This document shows, one piece after another, positions 1 to 9,469 of a stretch of DNA of 64,000 nt. Under the pieces are notes generated by a model. The model ran no database searches. It worked only from the letters and a program-made list of their open reading frames with translations, and had not been told where the DNA came from. Numbering within the stretch: position 1 is the stretch's first letter; each line of letters starts with the position of its first letter. Source of the DNA: Caprella mutica (lineage: Eukaryota; Arthropoda; Malacostraca; Amphipoda; Caprellidae); the NCBI GenBank assembly GCA_947561585.1, contig CANNZV010000119.1, positions 372,001-436,000 on the forward strand. Reading direction: 5' to 3'. The translations under genes were made by a program, and so were the position numbers.

Positions 1-1737
1 CAGTATAGAGGTAACTAATGTAATAGTACAGTATAGAGGTAACTAATGTAATAGTACAGTATAGAGGTAACTAATGTGATAGTACGGTATTGAGGTAACT
101 AATGTAATAGTACAGTATAGAGGTAACTAATGTAATAGTACGGTATAGAGGTAACTAATGTAATAGTACGATATTGAGGTAACTAATGTAATAGTACGAT
201 ATTGAGGTAACTAATGTAATAGTACAGTATAGAGGTAACTAATGTGATAGTACGGTATTGAGGTAACTAATGTAATAGTACGGTATAGAGGTAACTAATG
301 TAATAGTACGATATTGAGGTAACTAATGTAATAGTACGATATTGAGGTAACTAATGTAATAGTACTGTATTGAGGTAACTAATGTAATAGTACGATATTG
401 AGGTAACTAATGTAATAGTACGATATTGAGGTAACTAATGTGATAGTACTGTATTGAGGTAACTAATGTAATAGTACGGTATTGAGGTAACTAATGTAAT
501 AGTACAGTATAGAGGTAACTAATGTAATAGTACAGTATAGAGGTAACTAATGTAATAGTACAGTATAGAGGTAACTAATGTGATAGTACGGTATTGAGGT
601 AACTAATGTAATAGTACAGTATAGAGGTAACTAATGTAATAGTACGGTATAGAGGTAACTAATGTAATAGTACGATATTGAGGTAACTAATGTAATAGTA
701 CAGTATAGAGGTAACTAATGTGATAGTACGGTATTGAGGTAACTAATGTAATAGTACTGTATTGAGGTAACTAATGTAATAGTACAGTATAGAGGTAACT
801 AATGTGATAGTACGGTATTGAGGTAACTAATGTAATAGTACTGTATTGAGGTAACTAATGTAATAGTACTGTATTGAGGTAACTAATGTAATAGTACAGT
901 ATTGAGGTAACTAATGTAATAGTACTGTATTGAGGTAACTAATGTAATAGTACTGTATTGAGGTAACTAATGTAATAGTACTGTATTGAGGTAACTAATG
1001 TAATAGTACGGTATTGAGGTAACTAATGTAATAGTACGGTATTGAGGTAACTAATGTAATAGTACTGTATTGAGGTAACTAATGTAATAGTACAGTATAG
1101 AGGTAACTAATGTAATAGTACGGTATTGAGGTAACTTATGTATTAGTACGGTATTGAGGTAACTAATGTAATAGTACTGTATTGAGGTAACTAATGTAAT
1201 AGTACAGTAATGAGGTAACTAATGTAATAGTACGGTATTGAGGTAACTAATGTAATAGTACTGTATTGAGGTAACTAATGTGATAGTACGGTATTGAGGT
1301 AACTAATGTAATAGTACAGTATAGAGGTAACTAATGAAATAGTACTGTATTGAGGTAACTAATGTAATAGTAGTACGGTATTGAGGTAACTAATGTAATA
1401 GTACGGTATTGAGGTAACTAATGTAGTAGTACTATATTGAGGTAACTAATGTGATAGTACGGTATTGAGGTAACTAATGTGATAGTACGGTATAGAGGTA
1501 ACTAATGTAGTAGTACTATATTGAGGTAACTAATGTGATAGTACGGTATAGAGGTAACTAATGTAGTAGTACTATATTGAGGTAACTAATGTGATAGTAC
1601 GGTATAGAGGTAACTAATGTAGTAGTACGGTATTGAGGTAACAAATGTGATAGTACGGTATAGAGGTAACTAATGTAGTAGTACTATATTGAGGTAACTA
1701 ATGTAGTAGTACTATATTGAGGTAACTAATGAGATAG
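1..1737. repeat. 28-bp tandem satellite array
   Basis: About 62 head-to-tail copies of a 28-bp unit (core GAGGTAACTAATG) run from the window edge to about 1737, so the array is truncated on the left. Units differ mainly in an 8-base variable part (cagtatag, cggtattg, cggtatag, cgatattg, ctgtattg) and at one A/G site. Units 1-7 recur in the same order as units 19-25, giving a 504-bp higher-order period. From about 1420 two variants alternate, giving a 56-bp dimer. One unit near 1370 has 3 extra bases. No open gene lies within it. Confidence 0.98.
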
Positions 1738-2530
1738 TAAGACATTGCATTAGAAAACAATTTAATTACGATATCAATATTGTCATTAATTTTAAAATCT
1801 CAAATTTTATTCACTCAAATTTTTCATTTTGTTAACACGTCTATAGGAGATATATTTTCTTTCAAAATAGTAATTACTTTATTAGATATATCGGAAGAAA
1901 CTATCAAGGGAATTATACTGTTTGGAATTGTGGAGTGAATAAATTATAGAGGGTTTTATTAATCCAAGCTGTTGTACTAGCTGTAAATTATAATAGTATA
2001 TATATCTTAATAAAATAAAATGGAAATGGTGACTCACATTGACTCAAAACAAGTAATTTTAAAAGAGAAAATACTTTATAATCTTATATATAGATCCTGA
2101 ATTTACAGCTCTTATGCTATGAGAGATATTTTGACATTATAAATAAAATAAAACATGGGGTATTGCAAAAACGCTATATTTACTATAAAAGCTATTTTGA
2201 CTAGAAATTTAGGGATGAAAATATAGTAATTTGTCATACACGACTATAAAACCTATAATAATGTGAGATATATCTGTAACAGAATATAATATCATTGATA
2301 TGCAATATATTTAAGACCCTTCCACGCGAAAAAGCCGACCCAAAAATAGATATTTCTGACAGAAATTTTACACCAATAGAATAGCGTAATTGCTTCTTAT
2401 AGCCTAAAATTCATACTCCTGCCCAATAATTAGAGAAAACAACCAAAGCGTTTTCTGATTTTCAATCTGTAAGATTATTGCTTCACCAGCGGACTAATTT
2501 GGCGATTGCTGTGTCCGCTTTCCTCGTATT
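1738..2530. other. AT-rich unique-looking sequence, no gene seen
   Basis: Flank of the satellite. It is AT-rich with scattered stops in all frames, and I see no repeat, splice pattern or known protein similarity. Confidence 0.6.
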
Positions 2531-2743
2531 TTAATAATTTAACTTAAATATACCCTTGAAAATGATGAAGCCGACTGATGATGAACATGAAGACATATGT
2601 ATTGAGCATTCAGTGGCAAAAATGGGAGTGTATGCAGTGATTGTGGTGTTTGCCGCAGGCAAATTTGGCTTTACGAAAAGATAAGTGATGACTGGATGTG
2701 ATAGATTGACGTTACCATCCCCAAGATCAAAACATTTTTCCAG

Positions 2744-3025
2744 ATGCCTCTGTCGAAGCAAGTGGCATTGATTGAGAAGCACAGTTTAGAAGAAGACAAT
2801 GATTTCAGCAAAAGGGTGAAGGAAGGAAAGTGCAACAAAGTATACAATAGAAATGCAGATTGCAGAAGCAGCACTGTCACCGCTAGACCTTTACTGAATA
2901 AGTACTGCTTCATATCTTCTTTCGGATTAGGACCTCTATTTATCGAAACGTTCTTTATTCTTATTTTCATTTTTCTAACACTTGCGGTATTTAGAGTATC
3001 TGTTAAAGTGTATTTCCAGAAATAA
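2744..3025 (+). CDS. Hypothetical ORF or terminal exon with a predicted membrane segment
   Basis: A 93-codon open frame whose ATG follows directly on a polypyrimidine tract and AG, so it could be a terminal exon rather than a start. The first two thirds are polar and charged with three cysteines. The last third is a hydrophobic stretch of about 20 residues (rich in F, I, L) followed by a short basic tail. Just upstream (2563-2685) a 40-codon frame also ends in a hydrophobic run. I recognise no family, and it does not match any UGT exon. A chance ORF is quite possible. Confidence 0.2.
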   Translation: MPLSKQVALIEKHSLEEDNDFSKRVKEGKCNKVYNRNADCRSSTVTARPLLNKYCFISSFGLGPLFIETFFILIFIFLTLAVFRVSVKVYFQK

Positions 3026-3599
3026 TATCAAATATATATGTATAAGAAGCGAGAATGCCACCCCTCGAACCCCTCCGTCAGATCATTATTAAGCAGTCAT
3101 GAAGTGTGTAGTACGACAAACTACCGGATACAATGAACTACATTAACGGTTTCTTGCCACATAAGAGTTTCATGTCGAAAAAATCTAAAAGCGGAGTACA
3201 TTATAGATATATCGTTCCAGCCTAATATTATTCCTACCAGAAAATTAATCGCGCTGTATCACGAAGCATGTGCACAACAAGTGTTTTTTTTTCTGAAAAA
3301 AAAACATAAAATGGCCCATTTCACTTATATAAAGTAATAGTATATCGAAAATCGAAGGCGGACCTAATGCACAAATATACCGGTATGTATTTATGTATGT
3401 ATTGTCACAGGTTCATTTCGCTCTCTTCATTAGGAAGTTATATGAGAATTCTGCAAGTCATTGTTAGTTGAGTGTTCGCGTTACTAACACCAAGCAAGCC
3501 GAAGTGAAACCACCCGAAACTGTTTGTGTTGGAAATTTCATTGGAGAGTTTGGAAGTGATGTACTGTGTGATGATGGTGGTGAGTTTAAATGTAAACAG
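3026..3599. other. Spacer without recognised features
   Basis: No gene or repeat family recognised. It ends where similarity to the UGT 3' flank begins. Confidence 0.4.
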
Positions 3600-4180
3600 C
3601 GTGCATGAAACTGTCTAATATTCTATCTAATTGCCAAACTTCCTTAGTTACGTAGCACATAATGTTTTTAGTCGGAATCACGAAGAAGTAAGTAACAACA
3701 GCACTAATAATTTACATCCTAAATCTCAATTCCATATGAATCTAGTGATTTTGTGAAATAAAAGACAATACCTCAAAATTAAGAAATATTGTTTAACTTA
3801 CAATTTAATTTACAGAACAATTAAACGCATATAGACACCTGTCGTGAAAGCTGCGTAAGTTTTATGAATATTAATTTAACTGTTACTTAAACATTAATAA
3901 TTCGCAAATAAATATGACATATTTGAATGGGACGGCTACTCCGAAGCAATTTTACAAAATTTCTATGATGCGCTGTAAAAGAAAATGCTTTAATTTTAGG
4001 ACACACTCTGCTATTTTAACGACAATTTTTTTTTCGACTATACATTTACATTTTAAAACAATTTCTTGTGTTATTTCGACCAATTTCGTTACAACTAGAA
4101 ATACTGGGCTCTAGTCATTACTCTAAAGTGGTATAAATGATATCAAAGAAAGTGCTAACCTATGAAAACCGAGGGAAACG
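3600..4180 (+). pseudogene. Orphan 3' flank of a lost UGT copy
   Basis: This stretch aligns by eye with the sequence downstream of UGT-1 (15560-15800 and 16360-16470), UGT-2 (26460-26700) and UGT-3 (44975-45260). Shared landmarks in order are an ACGTA(A/G)CAC block near 3650, a GAAGAAGTAAG-like block, a GCGTAAGTTTTATG block near 3855 and a TATCAAAGA-AGTGCTA block near 4140. None of the ten UGT exons is present upstream of it. It therefore appears to be what is left of a fifth, left-most array member whose coding part was deleted. Confidence 0.7.
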
Positions 4181-4545
4181 GACTATTCCCCTTCGGACTT
4201 TTCTCCGCCAATTATTTAAAGTCTAATCATTACTCACAACAGTGTTATCGTCTTTTTACAATATGATTACCACCTCGCACAAAATGTTTATTGTATGCTA
4301 AATGTTTCTAAATGTATTCGAATATTTAAACAATCTCTATGGCCGGATCCTTGAATGTTGTAACCATGAATCATTAGTTAAATTATTTTATCTCAATCAT
4401 AATTCTACATTATTATCTGTCATTTTCATTAATTCAAAAAGGCTATTTCTTACACCAAAAATAGTTTTAAAAAAAAACTGTTACCAAAAGTGATTGCATT
4501 CTCTAAAACTCATCTCATTCATTATTCTACATTATTTCCTATGTA

Positions 4546-5370
4546 GGAACAGGCATCCCCCCGCTTTAGTTACCAAAACACGATTCAGTTTAGTTACCAA
4601 ACGGTAACTAAAGCGAATAAAAGTAACAAGAAATTTATAATTATCACTCCTCGAATATATATCTCATTTTCTATGAGGTATAGAAAGAAAATTTGTTTTA
4701 GTGTTATTATAGTATTACGTATACAGGGTGTCCGACACTTTTGTTGCCAAACATCAACATAAGGTTGCATTCGTCTAAATAAACACTTTTTATTCCATGA
4801 AGGTGTGGTCTAAAATGCTTAGTTAAAGAGTTACAAGGTTAGGAAAGTAGTATCTGTACCATTTATTATTATAAGTTAACGTCATTTTTTTAATGTTGCA
4901 ATAAAAATCAAAAGATTTTTAACAGTAATTATTATGAGCACAAGAAATTAGGTTACATGTTTGCAAAATGTGTTCAAACTGCCGCCTATTTGTTGCGATG
5001 CAGGCGTTCAAACGTTTGTCTAATGATTGACGGACGCGAGCAAAGACACCAGGAGTTTCACAAATCCTTGCGGGAAAATCGTTTGAACGCTTGCATCGCA
5101 ACAAATGGGCGACAAATTGAACACATTCCGTAAACATGTAACCTAATTTAAGATTATGTTTTTTGTGCTCCTTATAATTACTGTTAAAAATGTTTTGCTT
5201 CTCATCGCAACATTAAAAAAATAATGTTAACTAATAATAATAAATGGTACAGATACTACTTTCCTAACCTTGTAACTCTTTAACTAAGCATTTTATTTCG
5301 AATCATGACTCGAAATAAGGACCACTTTTACTAAAGTGAGTTGCACTTAAAGCGAGGCTTGCCTGTACTA
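4546..5370. mobile_element. Probable TIR element enclosing a long foldback
   Basis: The outer ends carry related inverted sequence (ACAGGCA...CGCTTTA near 4548 and its complement near 5345-5368). Inside, about 4812-5297 is a long imperfect inverted repeat whose arms of roughly 200-240 bp can pair across a centre near 5050. The minus frame 4919-5137 resembles the C-terminal end of a mariner-type transposase (basic, with a CIATNRRQFEH-like stretch), suggesting the foldback formed from two inverted transposase ends. The family call is tentative. Confidence 0.5.
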
Positions 5371-6100
5371 ATTATCCAAATTATCAAATATCAGTAACGT
5401 TTCCTAATTAGTTATTTATTACCAGTGATTCGATCCAATTTACTTCAACGAATATAAAAAGTTTCGAATAGTGAAATTTTGTATAGGAAATGTATATTAA
5501 ATAGATTTAGGTATAGTAGAAGCTCACTGCATGTTTAATTGTTTTTTTTTTTAATTAATAGTTATATCCTTCTTCCAACAATAAAACAGTATCACGATAC
5601 AGAATAATTTTCTATCAACTTCTTGAACCCATTTTGAATTAGTTACTCCTTCGATAATTACTTTTCATTTTTTCTATTAATTTCATTAATAGCCGATGTA
5701 CAACATTATTTCTAAATCGTCCTCGCAATCCTGACTTCTTGAAAAGTTTTGATTTAAGGATTTTTACACCATAACTTATGTATTTATTTTCTTATTTCTT
5801 AAGGTATAGATATTAATTATGCATATTACAAAAAAACACTGTTATATAAAGAGGCCGATATTAAGCGTAAAAAAATACAGCTGGTTTATTAATGTCAAAT
5901 TAATAAAATGCAATTAAATTTATTAACGCTCTGGTAAATCAAAAATTTGAATATTTAATAACTAGATCGGTATCTTTCAAAATAGGTGGCAATAAGAAAT
6001 AAGAAATACACAATATGTATAACTATATAGTTGGAATAAACTGAATTAATCATGGCTGCTTCGAGTACCTTGCAATATTTGGCAATCCCTTACTGTTGCC
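5371..6100. other. AT-rich spacer, nothing recognised
   Basis: No open frame of note, no clear repeat and no UGT similarity. Confidence 0.5.
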
Positions 6101-6170
6101 ATTTTGTTTATACCATAGTAAACAGAATAGTATAGTACCCCAGTTACATGTATTATTCAAATTTATTCTG

Positions 6171-6563
6171 GGTAGGCTGTGACGTCATGTATGTAAACAA
6201 GAGGTCACGTCATAGTAAACAGAATTGCTGTGGGTCACGTGGAATAGATAATTAAGATGGCGGCCAACGCGACCGATCTGACTAATGATCTAATTATCTT
6301 GAATATATAATCTTCTTCAAGACTAAAAATTTGTTACTATCTTGGGTGTAAGAAGACCAGTAGCAATTTCATCAACAGTCATTTTTTAATTTTCGTCCGT
6401 ATGACTATAAAGATTGGATAATAGCATGCGGTAATGTGGAATTAAAAAAAAATATCACCGAAAACGTTATTTAACAAAAGTTTGGTGTGTTGCAGCCATA
6501 TTTTGTGTTTGTACTGTAAGTACAAACGTACGCACCATTGTTGACATGTGACGTCACAGCCTA
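6171..6563. mobile_element. MITE-like element with CRE-containing inverted ends
   Basis: Inverted ends of about 16-20 bp (TAGGCTGTGACGTCA type) occur at 6173-6190 and 6546-6563. Each end contains the palindrome TGACGTCA (6180-6187 and 6549-6556). Outside them, weaker inverted similarity (CATAGTA-AACA...) extends to about 6112 and 6645. It has no coding capacity, and the superfamily was not identified. Confidence 0.45.
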
Positions 6564-6935
6564 TCGGGACACGCGTAATATCCCCCCTATAGCTCTGGGA
6601 TACTATATGTTCTCTGTACTGTGTTTATACTATGTAGCATCCCTGAATTTAATGTGAATTTGCAAAAGCAGTCTTAAAATCAAAACGACCAATATGGACA
6701 CATACATGAATCAAAGATAAAAATAAGACTGTATTACCGTTTCAAATCTGTTAATGAAATGTGTCTTCTGTTGATAAATTGTTTTTTTTATCAAAATTAT
6801 ACCTTAAGAGTCCAAAATACTAATATTTTATTCGAAGGGGAAAAGTCTGGCGGGGAATAGCCCTGGCAGGGAATAATCCGACGTGGAAAAGTCCTAGTGT
6901 CGAAAAATGGCATTGGATTATCCTAGGGGGTCAAT

Positions 6936-7580
6936 ACAGCACTCAGAATCGGCACAGGCTGCACACAAGACACAAATATTAAAATCTACACGACGAAACT
7001 GAAACAGTACCACTCAAAGAACACCTAAAACTACATGAGTCGCAGTATACGCGAAAAATTATAAACCCTGAACACCCTCTACACCGCCTTACACACATCA
7101 TATACATATATACAAGAAACAAACTATATACGACGACAACAACACCAAATAGCCCACTATGTAAAATACACATACACGACAACAACGCCAGACTACCCAC
7201 TACAGAAAATACACATACACGACACTATACTCACAATTTTAACTGCTAAAATTACTAACAACACTTACACTCCACTAGAATTATGAACTGACCCCGTGTG
7301 GATGGCGCCATTCATCGTCGAGATGGGAGGTTCTCCTGGTGAGTTAAAGGGAAGAAGCAGTCTTTTAACACCACGTACGTCGTACACACACACAACACCA
7401 AATGTAACAGACACAATCTCACTCCACTACCTAGTTTGATCTCACCCCGAGGTATATCTGCGGTGGGTAATACCCGTTCACTGCAACTCTTCTCGGGGTG
7501 GAAGACCGCGAGTGCGATGTAAAATGTCTCACTCCCTATGACGGAGGTAAGGAGGGTTGACATCATCATCACCCATGAAA
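6936..7580 (+). mobile_element. Decayed 3' end of a non-LTR retrotransposon (upstream of UGT-1)
   Basis: One of four related relics, one before each UGT. The plus strand retains a degraded C-terminal cysteine motif (S/C-P-L-C-K near 7145, repeated near 7195). It is followed by a region shared with the other copies that includes the G+C-rich block TTCTCGGGGTGGAAGACCGCG near 7490. Frameshifts and stops are abundant. The best-preserved copy (UGT-4 unit) shows this to be a jockey-like ORF2 tail. Confidence 0.5.
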
Positions 7581-7687
7581 AGAATATCTAATGATATTAT
7601 TTAAATAATGAATACAGTTTTGTATGTTTGTTCTATATGATTTAGTAAATTTCTACATTCATTATGTATATTCAAGTTTTACTTGAG

Positions 7688-9290
7688 CCTAGGTCACACC
7701 ACACGAACTTTGTTGGGGTGTTCCTTAATTGGTGAAAAGAATTCATCACCGCTCGTAATCTTTCACCAGCAATTTGTCCCCGTCACAGCAACGCCGTATA
7801 CGCTCAGCTAATGCTTATGTTCCCTCATCGCTCCAAAGATTTTGAGCTGCACAAATTATTACTACCGTTGAAGAGCGGTAGCTCCAACAATGCTCAGTCA
7901 CAGTTTGACACCGCTAGTCACAAGTTCGTGGACGCATTGTTCCGCTAGGCTAATGCAGAAAATCTGAACGTTGCTTCGCTAGACTTGCCTGGGTGGTGTT
8001 TAAACGTTGCAAAAGCTTTCGTAGTTCGTTGTTAACTTTTTACGAGTTTGTGAACTCGTTATCACGCACAAAATGGGGGGCATCAGAGATATGGGCGGTG
8101 CCATAGCGGTGCACCTCTGAAGCCAGCGTTGTTATAGAGTTGGCTTAACGGTACTGTTAGGCAGCCAGAGCTGGTTTGGCGGTATGGAGTCTTGCAACCT
8201 CCATACTAACGTCAAACCAAGGTTCATCACCGCAATAAATCACTGTTTAAACGCCTCAGACCGTTTCAGAAAAATCGTATCCGTGAGTGAAACACTTTCA
8301 ACCGCCCCATCAAAGTGTGTGCAACGTTTAATCACCGCTTGGGTAATGCTGGCGAAGCAGCGGTGGTCCAGCACCTGAGATTTGTACGTTGGCCTTCCGA
8401 ACCCAAACGTCAATGAACTTGCATCTAATGGTGCCAAGCTTTGAATGGGGGTTGATGGTGCAGTTCAAAACTTTCGGAGCGGTAAGGTTAATGACATACT
8501 AGACGCTGCAAACTGTTTCCGTCAGTGGCAGCTGCGAAAAAAAACCAGTGGGACGTGACATACTAGAGAAATCGACGTCGCGCGTGGTCGCGGTTGCCAC
8601 TTTCTGATTTATTTCTGCCGTACATGATGGCGGTAAAATGAAAACCACGACCAGAGTCAACACATGTTAAGCTATGGATAGTGTTTTCCCACCGCTGTTC
8701 GCGGCTTAGTATGTCAGTAGCCACAGCGTAACATGTGTTGAATCTGAATACCGAGAACCGTGCGCGGTTGTGGTTTTGATTTTCCCACCAACATGTAAGG
8801 CAGAAAAAATCAGACAGCGGCAATCGCGACCGCGTGCGACGTCGGATTCTCTAGTATGTCACGTCCCATAAGAGTACACACGTTTACGTTCTTTTTCGCC
8901 GCTGCCGCTGGCGAAAAAACGGTTTGCTTCATCTAGTATGTCATCAGCCTAAGAGTGAACATAAGCAGTGGTCGAAAGTATACGGCGTTGCCTGGATGGG
9001 GGCCAACTTCTGGTGTCTGGTGAAAGGTAACAAGCAGTGATGATTTTTCTCCTCGCTTCAGGAACGCTCCAGCAAAGTTTTTACGAAGTGACCGGACCTT
9101 CAAATGATGAACATCATCTATAGATTTCATCGGCTCAGTTCCGTAGTCAAAAACAGTATGACGATTCAACAGTGGTGTCTATTTTCAGTTGTGGGTTCCC
9201 TTCTATTCCATAGTATTGCGTTGACGAAATTCGGTCCATTCTCCCTCCTTCATGGAACGATCCATCAAAGTTCGGACGGTGTCTTAATTT
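7688..9290. mobile_element. GC-rich TIR DNA element just upstream of UGT-1
   Basis: The left end (GGTCACACCACACGAACTTTG type, 7691) is inverted relative to the right end (CAAAGTTCGGACGGTGTC, near 9268-9285). The interior is rich in short CACCGCT / AGCGGTG words in both orientations and lacks an intact transposase. The same family occurs in intron 7 of UGT-3 and UGT-4 and, truncated, in intron 8 of UGT-1 and UGT-2. The element is absent from the matching position of UGT-2, -3 and -4, where the flanking sequence is continuous. Its right end is about 180 bp from the UGT-1 ATG. Confidence 0.75.
8491..8944. repeat. Foldback within a foldback
   Basis: Outer inverted ends (ATGACATACTAGA at 8491 and its complement ending at 8944) flank arms of about 50 bp. 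Inside, 8549-8868 is a second near-palindrome with arms of about 80 bp starting TGGGACGTGACATACTAGAG. Both layers share the GACATACTAGA terminal word, so one family member probably inserted into another, or the ends were duplicated. No coding capacity. Confidence 0.75.
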
Positions 9291-9469
9291 ATAGCTTATC
9301 CTGATATTTCATTGGCTTTCATATCGTACAGTTTAGAACTAATAGATTAACATAAAGTTTCAATTGAGGTCAATGATATTTGTTAGCTTTCCCAAATTCA
9401 TAAATATTCCAAATATATGCTAGAGATGAGTTGTTCATTTTTCAGAGAGAGTTAATAAATCATAGAACC

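Noticed and set aside
1..1737. Regular 28-bp repeats resembling a CRISPR array
   Set aside because: Units are directly adjacent with no unique spacers, there are no cas genes, and the context is eukaryotic. This is a satellite.
7312..7572. Minus-strand frame with hydrophobic stretches upstream of UGT-1
   Set aside because: It is opposite to the duplicated retrotransposon relic. Related minus frames in the other copies are not conserved in reading frame.
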